NCBI GenBank assembly: GCA_900552155.1
Contig: URYU01000050.1
Span: 1-11,435 of the forward strand
Reading direction: 5' to 3'
Length of the DNA stretch: 11,435 nucleotides
Origin: an uncultured Collinsella sp.
Lineage (GTDB): Bacteria; Actinomycetota; Coriobacteriia; Coriobacteriales; Coriobacteriaceae
The position numbers were made by a program, and so were the translations under genes. Below the pieces are notes generated by a model that worked only from the letters and a program-made list of their open reading frames with translations, did not search any database and had not been told where the DNA came from. Shown piece by piece: positions 1 through 7,057 of this stretch (its first letter is position 1; every line of letters begins with the position of its first letter).

Positions 1-79
1 GGAGGGCATTGACCTTCTGGTCATGCCGCCGAAGTTGAAAGGCAGATTGCCGCTCTGGCGGGCTTGCAGCGTCGAGCCG

Positions 80-104
80 TTGCGCGGTTTGGAAAACCGC
101 GCAA
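80..104. terminator. Perfect 11-bp hairpin just after the GntR stop codon
   Basis: Perfect inverted repeat: arms TTGCGCGGTTT (80-90) and AAACCGCGCAA (94-104) around a 3-nt loop. It begins 6 nt after the stop of the minus-strand GntR gene. Neither side has a separate T-tract, although the stem itself contains a TTT run. It may be a tract-less terminator for the GntR transcript, or a shared terminator with whatever lies to the left. Positions 1-79 hold no gene I can identify. Confidence 0.5.
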
Positions 105-110
105 CTAGAG

Positions 111-830
111 CTACATGACCATAACGTAGCGCGATCCCACGTAGTACTGCTTACCCATCAGGACCGGCTCGCCATTGGGGCCCGTGAAGCCGGCACGCAG
201 GTTGAGCAGCGGATCGTGCGGAGCAATGCCCAGCTCGGCCGCCTGCTCGGTATTGGCACGAACGGCCTCGACCGTGCGGTAGCCAACCGAAACAATCGGC
301 GTTCCGCCAACACGCTCGACCTCGGCAAAAATCGACTTGTCCTCAAGATCGGCCGTCAACAGCTCACGGTAGGCATCAAACGGCACAAAGATGTTCTCCT
401 CAAAGATGGGCTCGCCGTCGGCCGTACGCACGCGCTTGATATGCAGCAGCAGCGCATCCTTCTGCAGGCCAAAGAACTCCATCTCGTTTTGGCGCGCCGG
501 AACGATCTGGCGATCGATCACGTGCGCACCGGCCTTCATGCCGTTGCCGGCACACAGCGCGGTAAACGTCTGCAGCGTCGAGGCGTGAAACTGGCGATTG
601 ATGTGCGGCGTGGAGACAAAGGTGCCACGGCCCTGCTGCTTAACCAGGTAGCCGTCGGAGCACAGCTCCTCGACAGCGCGGCGCACCGTAATACGGCTCA
701 CCTCGTACTGCTCGGCTAGTTCAAGCTCGGACGGAATACGCTCCTTGGGTGCATAAACACCTTTCTCGATCGCATCCTTGATTTCGTCATAAATCTGCTG
801 GTAAAGCGGTGCATTTTTGGGCGCAGGCAT
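111..830 (-). CDS. GntR-family transcriptional regulator, HutC/UTRA subfamily (GntR1)
   Basis: A 239-aa cytoplasmic DNA-binding regulator with the usual two-domain length of the HutC subfamily. Residues about 8-75 form the GntR winged helix: a start like LYQQIYDEIKDAI, the helix-turn-helix around PSELELAEQYEVSRITVRRA (33-52), and a wing ending GRGTFV (67-72). Residues about 85-232 match a UTRA ligand domain, which in this family senses a small metabolite, often a phosphosugar or amino-acid derivative. The ATG start keeps the whole DNA-binding domain; the ribosome site (AAGAG) is weak. An ACGT-N5-ACGT motif about 40 bp upstream recurs before the PTS operon and the DMT permease, so autoregulation plus control of those genes is the likely role. 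The ligand is unknown; a 6-phosphorylated Amadori compound would fit the neighbours. The family call is firm and the regulon is inference. Confidence 0.9.
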   Translation of the reverse strand: MPAPKNAPLYQQIYDEIKDAIEKGVYAPKERIPSELELAEQYEVSRITVRRAVEELCSDGYLVKQQGRGTFVSTPHINRQFHASTLQTFTALCAGNGMKAGAHVIDRQIVPARQNEMEFFGLQKDALLLHIKRVRTADGEPIFEENIFVPFDAYRELLTADLEDKSIFAEVERVGGTPIVSVGYRTVEAVRANTEQAAELGIAPHDPLLNLRAGFTGPNGEPVLMGKQYYVGSRYVMVM

Positions 831-867
831 ATCTGATCACTCTTATCAAAATAGCTAAATTTCTAAT

Positions 868-880
868 ACGTATATAACGT
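868..880. promoter_or_regulatory. Candidate operator ACGT-N5-ACGT upstream of GntR1
   Basis: The plus strand reads ACGTATATAACGT, a 13-bp near-palindrome in an AT-rich stretch 38 bp before the GntR1 start at 830. The same arms and spacing occur at 7020-7032 (PTS operon) and, with one arm changed by one base, at 8291-8303 (DMT permease). The size and symmetry suit a dimeric GntR protein. Binding by GntR1 is inference. Confidence 0.5.
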
Positions 881-922
881 CTAGTTTCATGTTACCTCAT
901 ATTGATAAAACGATACACCCTC

Positions 923-966
923 CCTACCAAAAAGCGACAGCTTCATTTTGGTAGGTTTTATCTGGG
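923..966. repeat. REP-like palindromic repeat, copy 1 of the long form
   Basis: The stem is CTACCAAAA (924-932) with TTTTGGTAG (946-954) around a 13-nt loop containing GACAG. It is followed by TTTTATCTGGG. A 44-bp block here (923-966) matches 3058-3101 at 39 of 44 positions, including the bases outside the stem, so this is a dispersed element and not just a hairpin. It lies in the 219-bp gap between the YitT and GntR1 genes. Confidence 0.75.
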
Positions 967-973
967 CAAACGA

Positions 974-1009
974 GAGCCCTCGAAAGCAACGGGGCTTTCG
1001 GGGGGGCTC
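974..1009 (-). terminator. GC-rich hairpin after the YitT gene, probable terminator
   Basis: The inner stem CGAAAGC/GCTTTCG (981-987, 994-1000) is extended by a GC-rich outer stem (974-980 with 1001-1009, one bulge). On the minus strand it follows the YitT stop by about 40 nt and is trailed only by a short TTT, so it is a plausible but weak intrinsic terminator. Confidence 0.5.
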
Positions 1010-1049
1010 GTTCGGATGGGTTGCGCAGGACCGGCAAAATGCCAATACC

Positions 1050-2057
1050 CTACTTGCCGTCGTCCTGCTGCAGGCTGTCCTGTTCGCTGAGGCGCGCCTG
1101 CCTGCTGGCCATGCGTGCGGGCTTGTCGGGATCGGGAACGGCCGTGGGCATGGGCTCGTCGACATGACCGCCCCACCAGCCGCCCACAAAGTTGAGCGTG
1201 TGGAACACGTTGATCACGGCGCCGGGATCAACGTCGCACACCAACTTGATAATGTCCTGGCTCTCGTAGGTCGAAACAACGGTGTTCAGCAGGTACATCT
1301 TTTCGCGGCTGTATCCGCCGACGACCTCGGCGCAGCTAATGCCGTGCTGAAAATGGTTTACGTAGGCAGTCATGACCTCGGCTGCCTTGCGCGTCGTAAT
1401 CTGCAGCGTCACGCGATCGTAGCGACGATAGAAACTGTCGATGGTCTTGGTCGAAATAAACTGGAACACGATGGAATACGCCGCCTTGTCCCAGCCAAAC
1501 ATAAAGCCAAAGATCGCCAGGATAAAGCAGTTGAAACCAAAGATGACGCCCCAGATGGTCTTGCCCGTGTGGTTGGAAACCCACAGCGCGATAAAGTCGG
1601 TGCCGCCGGTGGATGCGCCGGATTTAAGTGCGATGGCAGCGCCCAGACCCGAGAGCACGCCGCCAAATATGATGAGCTTGATCTTGTCGCCCAAAAATGG
1701 AGCGAAGTGAAAGACGTTGAGGAACAGCGACGAGAGCACGACCTGCATCATCGAGAAGATGACGAAGCGCTTGCTAATGCCGCTCCAGCATAGGAGCGCC
1801 ACGGGGATGTTGAGCGCGAGCATACCGAGCGAAATGTCGATGTGAACGCCGCCCAGCGAGGTAACGCGATCGAGCAGGACCGCAACGCCGGTGAGGCCGC
1901 TCGGAAGCAGGTCGGCGGGCTGAATGAACGCCTGGATCAGGAATGTCTGGAGGACGGCAGAAATTGTGACCGCCACGGCAGTAATGGCACGGCGGACGAT
2001 GGTGAGGCGGCCGAGCATGAGCACGCGGTCCGTGAGCTGATCGATGGCGTTCGCCAC
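1050..2057 (-). CDS. YitT-family membrane protein (DUF161 with DUF2179)
   Basis: A 335-aa integral membrane protein. Residues about 20-190 hold five to six hydrophobic segments (near 22-45, 53-65, 76-92, 99-117, 127-145 and 167-189) and the family signature GASTGGTDFIA (147-157). A soluble C-terminal domain at about 215-292 resembles DUF2179, followed by a polar tail of about 40 residues that makes it longer than the usual 280-290 aa. The start is GTG at 2055-2057, with AAAGGAG five bases upstream. The biochemical role of the YitT family is not settled, so no substrate is assigned. It appears to be a single-gene unit with its own extended -10 promoter and a hairpin downstream. Nothing in its sequence ties it to the sugar locus. 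Confidence 0.88.
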   Translation of the reverse strand: MANAIDQLTDRVLMLGRLTIVRRAITAVAVTISAVLQTFLIQAFIQPADLLPSGLTGVAVLLDRVTSLGGVHIDISLGMLALNIPVALLCWSGISKRFVIFSMMQVVLSSLFLNVFHFAPFLGDKIKLIIFGGVLSGLGAAIALKSGASTGGTDFIALWVSNHTGKTIWGVIFGFNCFILAIFGFMFGWDKAAYSIVFQFISTKTIDSFYRRYDRVTLQITTRKAAEVMTAYVNHFQHGISCAEVVGGYSREKMYLLNTVVSTYESQDIIKLVCDVDPGAVINVFHTLNFVGGWWGGHVDEPMPTAVPDPDKPARMASRQARLSEQDSLQQDDGK

Positions 2058-2102
2058 GTAGGCTCCTTTCGAAGGCAGATGTGGTTGTGGGGCATGCCCG
2101 CG

Positions 2103-2111
2103 ATTGTAGCA
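2103..2111 (-). promoter_or_regulatory. Probable extended -10 promoter of the YitT gene
   Basis: On the minus strand the sequence reads TGCTACAAT, an extended -10 (TGN plus TACAAT), about 46 nt before the GTG start. There is no well-spaced -35 (the nearest TTGAAG is 20 bp away), which is common for extended -10 promoters. Confidence 0.4.
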
Positions 2112-2196
2112 TGGAGCGTGCGGGGGCGCTTCAATTCAACCTCCCTCGACAACCAAAACGGGACCAGCAACCCCCACGACCAAAGGGCAAAATTCC

Positions 2197-2315
2197 AAGT
2201 GAGTAGACTTTTTACGATCTGCCGAGCACACCCAAAACCGCCACCCCTGTGACCTGCGGTTTTACAAAGGAAGATATGCATTGTGCTCGGCCTGCGCCAA
2301 AAAGTCTACTCACTT
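2197..2315. repeat. 119-bp three-tier nested palindrome
   Basis: Three nested inverted repeats share one axis. The outer is 17 bp and perfect (AAGTGAGTAGACTTTTT 2197-2213 with its complement at 2299-2315). The middle is 10 bp and perfect (GCCGAGCACA 2221-2230 with 2282-2291). The inner is 8 bp and perfect (AAAACCGC 2234-2241 with 2256-2263). The element fills much of the 355-bp gene-free gap 2058-2412. Its size and compound form suggest a miniature mobile element or a structured RNA. No coding function is visible. Confidence 0.8.
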
Positions 2316-2321
2316 AGTCCG

Positions 2322-2355
2322 AATCGAAGCCAAACGGATCAAAATCGAAACCAAA
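2322..2355. repeat. Short imperfect direct repeat, 21-bp period
   Basis: AATCGAAGCCAAA (2322-2334) recurs as AATCGAAACCAAA (2343-2355), 12 of 13 identical and 21 bp apart. It is in the same gene-free gap as the nested palindrome, just to its right. The rest of 2356-2412 shows a run of six A residues but no convincing hairpin terminator for the HAD gene. Confidence 0.45.
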
Positions 2356-2412
2356 TTGAGCCAGTCCACCGCAAAAAACGTTTGAACCCGTGCTTCTCGC
2401 GGCGGATTGACA

Positions 2413-3042
2413 CTACAAAGCGGCCAAAATGTCGGTCAGATTATCAATAACGGCATCGGCTCGCGATTGATCGAGGTTGACGCCCTCGTGCGGACGCAGT
2501 GCCAGGACGCGGGCGCCGGAACGTTTGCCAGCCTCGATCCCCAAAGGCGAATCCTCGATAACCAGGCACTCGGCAGGCTCCACCCCCAGCGCCTCCATGG
2601 CACGCAGGTAGATCTCGGGGTCGGGCTTAAACGCGCTGCACTCGTGACCGCTGATGGTGTAGTCCAGCACGCCGGCGATACCGGCAATCCCCACCAGCTC
2701 GTCGATCAGCTCGCGATAGGACGAGCTCGCGATGGCGCACTTCACGCCGCGCTCGTGCAGCTTGCGCATCACCGGCTCCGTCTGCTCATTGAGCAGCTCG
2801 GCATACGGAACGGGATGGTCCGGGCTGTAGACCTGCTTATACTCCACGCGCAGGCGCTCGCGCAGCTCAACATCGTCGGGCACCAGCGCCTCCCAAATGG
2901 CAGGCTCGTTAGACCCCGAAAGATCGGGGATCTCGTCAAAGTGGAACCCCTTCTCTTCCATAAACGCCACGCGGCGACGGTTGTAGAACCACTCGGTATC
3001 GACCAGCACTCCGTCCATGTCAAACAGCACTGCCTTGATCAT
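2413..3042 (-). CDS. HAD-superfamily phosphatase/phosphomutase, subfamily IA (beta-phosphoglucomutase-like)
   Basis: A 209-aa cytoplasmic HAD hydrolase with all four motifs: DMDGV with nucleophile D8 and acid D10, the Ser of IASSS (105-108 region), K139 in AFKPDPE, and E163-D164 in VIEDSPLG. The inserted helical cap after motif I (about 16-85) places it in subfamily IA, with beta-phosphoglucomutase and small sugar-phosphate phosphatases. The substrate cannot be read from the sequence. The start is ATG at 3042, six bases after GGAGGAG; the ATG two codons upstream directly abuts that site and is less likely. It lies just beyond the terminator of the PTS operon on the same strand, so it has its own transcription or depends on read-through. 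A REP-like hairpin ends one base from its ribosome site. A housekeeping or sugar-phosphate clean-up role is possible. Confidence 0.88.
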   Translation of the reverse strand: MIKAVLFDMDGVLVDTEWFYNRRRVAFMEEKGFHFDEIPDLSGSNEPAIWEALVPDDVELRERLRVEYKQVYSPDHPVPYAELLNEQTEPVMRKLHERGVKCAIASSSYRELIDELVGIAGIAGVLDYTISGHECSAFKPDPEIYLRAMEALGVEPAECLVIEDSPLGIEAGKRSGARVLALRPHEGVNLDQSRADAVIDNLTDILAAL

Positions 3043-3057
3043 ACGCATCTCCTCCCA

Positions 3058-3101
3058 CCTGCCAAAAAGGGACAGGTTTATTTTGGTAGGTTTTATCCGG
3101 G
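3058..3101. repeat. REP-like palindromic repeat, copy 2 of the long form
   Basis: 39 of 44 bases match 923-966. The stem ACCTGCCAAAA (3057-3067) pairs with TTTTGGTAGGT (3081-3091) with one G-T wobble, around a 13-nt loop holding GGGACAG. The stem touches the ribosome-binding site of the HAD gene (3049-3056). Confidence 0.75.
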
Positions 3102-3136
3102 GTTTTATGGCGCGACAGACACGCCTTCCCCAGAGC

Positions 3137-3169
3137 AAAAAAGGGGATGGGGCACAAACCCCATCCCCT
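3137..3169 (-). terminator. Strong intrinsic terminator of the PTS/deglycase operon
   Basis: An 11-bp perfect stem AGGGGATGGGG (3142-3152) with CCCCATCCCCT (3159-3169) and a 6-nt loop. On the minus strand it is followed by six T residues (3137-3142). It lies 33 nt after the stop of the SIS gene, in the right orientation to end the operon. Confidence 0.92.
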
Positions 3170-3202
3170 CTCAATCAACCCGTAAGGTCTACTTACTTGT
3201 GA

Positions 3203-4186
3203 TTAGTAGGAAAGCTTCCACATGTAGCGACGCATGGTCAGCGGGTGCTGACGGGCCTCGGCGATCTGGTTGCCGTACTCGCGCATAACGGCGAGGTGCA
3301 GCAGCGGGTTGAAGTAGGTGACGACGCTCGCGGGCACGGCGTCAGCCAGGCCGTAGTCCTTGGAGTCGATCAGAGCGACCTTGGCGCCCATGCGCTCAAG
3401 GAAGGTGAGGGCGCGGGCGTCCATCGGACGGGTAGCGCCATCGGACATGAAGAAGACGTAGGGCTTACCCTCGGTGGAAACCTCGAACGGGCCGTGGAAG
3501 TACTCGCCGGTGTTGTAGGCGGCGGCGTCGATCCACTGCATCTCGGTGAACAGGAAGGCGGCGTGAGAATAAGCCATCTTCTCGGAGGCACCGGAAGCCA
3601 TGAAGTAGATCATCTTGTCGTCCTTGAAGTCCTCGGCGAACTTCTTGGCGAGCTTCTTGCAGTGCTGAGCGGCGTTCTCGCAGAGATCGAAGACGTTGGT
3701 GAGGCCGGTGATCATGTCCTCGTAGTGGTCATAGCCCTCGGTCTGCTGAAGGATCTCGACAGCAAGAGCGATGGCATAGCCGGGCTTCTCGCACTTGGCA
3801 GCGTAGTTGGCGTGGAAGCCGTGAACGATGACGTGGTCGGCGTCGACGGTCAGAGCGGAGCCAGCCTTGTTGGTGAGGGAGACGACCGGGCAGTTGTGCT
3901 TCTTGGCGGTCTTGTTGGCCTCGACGGTCTCGGGCGTGGAGCCACCGAGGGAGCAGGTGATCACGAAGGTGTGCTCGTTGACCCAGGAAGGCGTGTCGTA
4001 GTTGAACTCGTTAGCGGTGAAGATCTGAACGTTCAGCTTGTCCGTGTTGTTGGCCAGGAAGTACTTGGCGGGGTAAAGGTCGGACATGGAAGCGCCGCAG
4101 CCGACGAAGGCGACGCTGTGGATCTCGTGGTTGGACAGGACGTCAGCGACGATCTGCTTAGGGAGGTTAAGGTCGATCTCGTACAT
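3203..4186 (-). CDS. SIS-domain sugar-phosphate deglycase, FrlB/FraB/Gfr-like (SIS1)
   Basis: A 327-aa cytoplasmic enzyme with two SIS folds (about 20-150 and 180-320). FrlB/FraB relatives cleave 6-phosphorylated Amadori or Heyns compounds to hexose 6-phosphate and a free amino acid. Visible signatures are the phosphosugar loop GCGASMSDLYPAKYF (29-43), EFNYDTP, the Ser-rich loop CSLGGSTPETV (78-88), and NTGEYFHGPFEV (225-236). E215 and H231 sit 16 residues apart, as do FraB E214/H230 and E. coli GlmS E488/H504, so the catalytic pair is kept. The start at 4186 has AAAGGA nine bases upstream; an ATG three codons earlier overlaps that site. It is the last gene of the PTS operon, which supports a phosphorylated substrate. 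The preferred substrate (fructoselysine-, glucoselysine- or another 6-phosphate) is not readable, and a plain aminosugar isomerase remains possible. Confidence 0.85.
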   Translation of the reverse strand: MYEIDLNLPKQIVADVLSNHEIHSVAFVGCGASMSDLYPAKYFLANNTDKLNVQIFTANEFNYDTPSWVNEHTFVITCSLGGSTPETVEANKTAKKHNCPVVSLTNKAGSALTVDADHVIVHGFHANYAAKCEKPGYAIALAVEILQQTEGYDHYEDMITGLTNVFDLCENAAQHCKKLAKKFAEDFKDDKMIYFMASGASEKMAYSHAAFLFTEMQWIDAAAYNTGEYFHGPFEVSTEGKPYVFFMSDGATRPMDARALTFLERMGAKVALIDSKDYGLADAVPASVVTYFNPLLHLAVMREYGNQIAEARQHPLTMRRYMWKLSY

Positions 4187-4276
4187 CTGACACATTCCTT
4201 TCGATTTTTGCGGCGCCACATTGCCGGGCGCTCGCAGGGTTACCGTGGTTTGGACCGAGTCGCCGGCCCGTTGAGG

Positions 4277-4307
4277 ATGTGACAAAGAGACTGTCCCTTT
4301 GTCACAT
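4277..4307. repeat. REP-like hairpin with GGACAG loop, inside the PTS operon
   Basis: A perfect 11-bp stem ATGTGACAAAG (4277-4287) with CTTTGTCACAT (4297-4307) and a 9-nt loop. Read on the minus strand the loop begins GGACAG. It lies between the EIID and SIS1 genes with no T-tract after it, so it is more likely an RNA-processing or stability element than a terminator. Confidence 0.7.
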
Positions 4308-4320
4308 TTTGGGGATGGAA

Positions 4321-4351
4321 GCCTGCCTGGGGTATGGGATGCCAGGCAGGC
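4321..4351. repeat. Second intra-operon hairpin
   Basis: A perfect 10-bp stem GCCTGCCTGG (4321-4330) with CCAGGCAGGC (4342-4351) and an 11-nt loop, 34 bp after the EIID stop on the minus strand. No T-tract follows. It could protect the 3' end of the PTS mRNA or lower transcription into SIS1. Confidence 0.6.
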
Positions 4352-4385
4352 CCCCGGGGGAAAGCGGTTAGACGCTTGGTCGCGA

Positions 4386-5219
4386 CTAGGCCAGGATGCC
4401 GGCCGCGGAGAGGGCGATGCCGCCCACAATGGCGATCACGAGAAGCCAACCGGTGTTGACGTTCTTCTTGATGAGCCAGTACATAAGGCCGGTGAGGCCG
4501 AGGGAGATCATCTGGGGCATCATGCCGTCCAGGATGTCCTGGATAACGACGGTGCCCTCAGCGAACTGCAGCGGGGTGGTAGCGCCGATCAGCGTAGCGA
4601 TCATGCCGCCCACGGACATAAGGCCCACGATGCCGCAGACATACATGAGCTTCTCCATGAGGTCGCCGCCCTGAAGCTTGCTCAGGTACTCGTGGCCGCC
4701 CTGATAGCCCATCTTGGCTGCGAACCAAGTGATCAGCACAGAGGGGACGATGGAGATGAGCATGGCCAGGATCGGGCCCATGATGGAGCCCTGCTGAGCC
4801 AGCTGAACGCCCAGGCCAAAGGCGATAACGCGGATGGTGCCCTGGAAGAAAGAGTCACCGATGCCGGAAAGCGGACCCATGAGGGAGGTCTTGACCGCGT
4901 TGATCGAATCGGGATCGAAGTTCTCGGGATCCTTGGCGTACTCCTCCTCCATGGAGGCGGAGAGGCCCAGGATGAAAGCGCTCGTCTGCGGGGTGCAGTT
5001 GTAGAACGCCATGTGACGGTGGTAAGCCTCTTTCTTAGCAGCGAGCTGCTTGGGGTCGGACTCGTCCGGATAGAGGCGATCGAGCGTGGGAACCATGCCG
5101 TAGAGGAAGCCCATGTTCATCTGACGCTCGTAGTTCCAAGAGGCCTGGATGGCCCAGGAGCGCCAGAAGAACTGGCTGACCTTCTTGTTCAGGGACACGT
5201 CCTTGGTTGCGGTTGCCAT
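4386..5219 (-). CDS. PTS mannose-family transporter subunit EIID
   Basis: A 277-aa membrane subunit that with EIIC forms the sugar channel of a mannose-class PTS. The N-terminal cytoplasmic part carries family sequence near FFWRSWAIQASWNYERQMNM (17-36), with further family sequence at SLMGPLSGIGDSFFQGT in the middle. Hydrophobic segments follow (about 125-160, 190-215 and 250-277). The start ATG at 5219 is preceded by AAGGAGG eight bases upstream; a longer in-frame reading only translates the end of the EIIC gene. It starts 13 bp after the EIIC stop, so the two are surely co-transcribed. A complete EIIAB-EIIC-EIID set is present. Substrate specificity cannot be deduced from this subunit. Confidence 0.95.
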   Translation of the reverse strand: MATATKDVSLNKKVSQFFWRSWAIQASWNYERQMNMGFLYGMVPTLDRLYPDESDPKQLAAKKEAYHRHMAFYNCTPQTSAFILGLSASMEEEYAKDPENFDPDSINAVKTSLMGPLSGIGDSFFQGTIRVIAFGLGVQLAQQGSIMGPILAMLISIVPSVLITWFAAKMGYQGGHEYLSKLQGGDLMEKLMYVCGIVGLMSVGGMIATLIGATTPLQFAEGTVVIQDILDGMMPQMISLGLTGLMYWLIKKNVNTGWLLVIAIVGGIALSAAGILA

Positions 5220-5232
5220 AGTGTGTTCCTCC

Positions 5233-6027
5233 TTAGTCTTCGTCGTCTTCGAGCGGATCGTAGTCGGAATCGACACCGGCGGCTGCATGGGAACCGTTGA
5301 ACTTGAAGCCCATGAAGACGACAGCCAGGCACACACCGATCAGAGCGACCGCGATGACGGACAGGTTGAGGTAAGCGGCGAGCAGGAAACCGATGAACAG
5401 GAACGGAGTCATACCCTTCTTGATCATCATGGTGAGCAGCAGGGCCAAGCCGTAGGCGGTCATGATCTTGGTCGAAACGTTAAGACCAGTGGACAGCCAC
5501 TCGGGAACCATGTTGACGATGGCCTGAACCAGGTCGGTGCCAACAAAGACGGCGAGGAAGATCGGCAGGAAGTACATGACGGCGTACAGACCGGAGCCGG
5601 CGCAGATGTGCATACGGTAGGCGGTCTTGAACTTTCCGTTATCGATCGCGCTATCTGCCACATGGGTGAGGGCGGCGATGATGGAACGGAACACGATGCC
5701 GAGAAGCTGACCCAGGACGGCGACCGGGATGGCGATCGTCATGGCGGTCTCGGCGGAAGCATCGGTCAGGCACGCAAAGGCAGCGGCCACGATGCCGCCC
5801 AGGACCATATCGGGCGGAACGGCGGCGCCGACCTGCACCAGGCCCATGGACACGAGCTCGACGGCGGCACCGACGGCAAGGCCGGTGGGCACATCGCCCA
5901 GCAGCAGACCGACGAGCGTAGCGCCAACGAGGGGCTGCTCGAAGTTAAGACGACCGAGCAGGCGGGAGTCCCACATGCAGAACACGCCGACGAGGCCGAC
6001 GAGCACCGCACTGATGAACGTATTCAT
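5233..6027 (-). CDS. PTS mannose-family transporter subunit EIIC
   Basis: A 264-aa polytopic membrane protein, mostly hydrophobic from residue 5 to about 245, with the family-typical run around NFEQPLVGATLVGLLLGD and AVELVSMGLVQVGAAVPPD. Together with EIID it moves the substrate across the membrane while EIIB phosphorylates it. The C-terminal tail is markedly acidic (ends DYDPLEDDED). The ATG at 6027 is preceded by AAAGGAGAAGGG. The gap from the EIIAB stop is 36 bp and to EIID 13 bp, a tight operon. Confidence 0.95.
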   Translation of the reverse strand: MNTFISAVLVGLVGVFCMWDSRLLGRLNFEQPLVGATLVGLLLGDVPTGLAVGAAVELVSMGLVQVGAAVPPDMVLGGIVAAAFACLTDASAETAMTIAIPVAVLGQLLGIVFRSIIAALTHVADSAIDNGKFKTAYRMHICAGSGLYAVMYFLPIFLAVFVGTDLVQAIVNMVPEWLSTGLNVSTKIMTAYGLALLLTMMIKKGMTPFLFIGFLLAAYLNLSVIAVALIGVCLAVVFMGFKFNGSHAAAGVDSDYDPLEDDED

Positions 6028-6063
6028 ACCCTTCTCCTTTCAGTCAGGCAAAAGCCTGGTTGA

Positions 6064-6987
6064 TTACAGCTTGGCGTCGATGTCGACGCTCTGATACGTA
6101 GGGGTCTGCTGAACATAGAGCTTGATGCCCATGTCGAGCAGCTGGTTGACGTCGGCCTTCTGGGTGGCGTCGAGGAAGACGGAGCTGTCCTTGCCTCCGA
6201 CCTGATCGGCACCGTCGTGGTTGGCGGTGGCGCCCAGGTTGATGGCGTCGAGCTTGTAGCCCTGGCAGAACTGCAGCATCTCGGCGGTGTTGCCAAAGAC
6301 GAACATGACGCGCTCGCCGAGGGTGTTGAGCTTGTCCATCTTGGCGAGGGCACGCTCGACGGTGAAGACGTTCAGACGCACGCCCTGGGGCTTGGCCAGC
6401 TTAAGAGCGCCCTTCTTGATGTCATCGTTGGCGGCAGCGTTGTCGACGACGATGATGCGCTCGGCCTGAACCTTGGTGGTCCAGGTAAAGACGACCTGGC
6501 CGTGCAGCAGACGGTAGTCAAGACGTGCGAGGACGATCTTGGCGGGGCCGGAGCTGTGACGGGACGCCTTGGCCTTCTTGGCGGGAGCCGCGGCGGCCTC
6601 GACCGGTGCGTTGGGGTTGGTCAGACCGGCGCGGGCCTCGTTGATGAGGGCCGCGAGCTCGGCGCCCTTGACGGGGACGGGGCTCATAGCGAGCGTCAGT
6701 GCCTTCGGAATGTTGAAACCGCTGACAACCGTGAACTTCGTGCCGTTCTTGGAAAGCTCGACCATGTTGTTGTTGACCGAGCTGCCGAGCATATCGGTCA
6801 GCACATAGACGGTGTCGTCCGCGTTGAACGTGGCGATCATAGCCTCAACCTTATTGGTGATGGGCTCCTTGTCGTCACGAGCAAGCGACACGACGTGGAC
6901 GTTCGACACGTCGCCGAGAACCATCTCGAGCGTGTCTTTGGCGCCTGCGGCCAGGCCGCCATGAGATGCGAGAATGATCTGATTCAT
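6064..6987 (-). CDS. PTS mannose-family fused EIIAB subunit
   Basis: A 307-aa cytoplasmic phosphotransfer protein. The N-terminal EIIA domain (about 1-122) carries the phosphohistidine H9 in ILASHGGLA. An Ala/Pro/Lys-rich linker (about 123-148) leads to the EIIB domain (149-307), whose phosphohistidine H162 lies in RLDYRLLHGQVV (family norm DDRLIHGQV, so D-to-Y next to the motif). Phosphate passes HPr to H9 to H162 to substrate, giving a 6-phosphorylated product. It is the first gene of the operon; SD AGGAGGAGG ends four bases before ATG 6987. A TATAAT box at 7014-7019 overlaps the shared ACGT-N5-ACGT operator. The A-B order is that of E. coli ManX. Together with two deglycase-like enzymes, the substrate is more likely a sugar-amino acid conjugate than free mannose. 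Confidence 0.95.
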   Translation of the reverse strand: MNQIILASHGGLAAGAKDTLEMVLGDVSNVHVVSLARDDKEPITNKVEAMIATFNADDTVYVLTDMLGSSVNNNMVELSKNGTKFTVVSGFNIPKALTLAMSPVPVKGAELAALINEARAGLTNPNAPVEAAAAPAKKAKASRHSSGPAKIVLARLDYRLLHGQVVFTWTTKVQAERIIVVDNAAANDDIKKGALKLAKPQGVRLNVFTVERALAKMDKLNTLGERVMFVFGNTAEMLQFCQGYKLDAINLGATANHDGADQVGGKDSSVFLDATQKADVNQLLDMGIKLYVQQTPTYQSVDIDAKL

Positions 6988-7013
6988 CTTGCCTCCTCCT
7001 TTTCGTTATGGTC

Positions 7014-7033
7014 ATTATAACGTCTTATACGTT
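7014..7033 (-). promoter_or_regulatory. PTS operon promoter with overlapping operator
   Basis: On the minus strand a consensus TATAAT (7014-7019) lies 27 bp before the EIIAB start. Immediately upstream is the inverted repeat AACGT-N5-ACGTT (7019-7033), the best copy of the motif also seen at 868-880 and 8291-8303. No good -35 is present at 17 bp, which would fit a regulated or activator-dependent promoter. Confidence 0.6.
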
Positions 7034-7057
7034 GCTTATATTGCTAATTAGTATAAA

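Noticed and set aside
2..118. Plus-strand open frame at the left edge, 38 codons, overlapping the GntR1 stop region
   Set aside because: It has no start inside the window, runs through the perfect hairpin at 80-104, and I do not recognise its product. It could be the end of a gene to the left, but the sequence does not decide this.
2197..2355. Possible CRISPR or tandem array
   Set aside because: The repeats are inverted and nested, with only one short direct pair; there is no repeat-spacer pattern or cas gene.
3245..4282. Long plus-strand open frame opposite SIS1
   Set aside because: An antisense shadow of a GC-rich gene: low-complexity Gly/Val/Asp-rich product, no ribosome site, no family features. 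The same applies to 4299-5300, 5149-6063, 6217-7020 and 8528-9502.
4187..4429. Upstream extension of SIS1
   Set aside because: It would translate two hairpins and the end of EIID; the ATG at 4186 has a proper ribosome site and matches family length.
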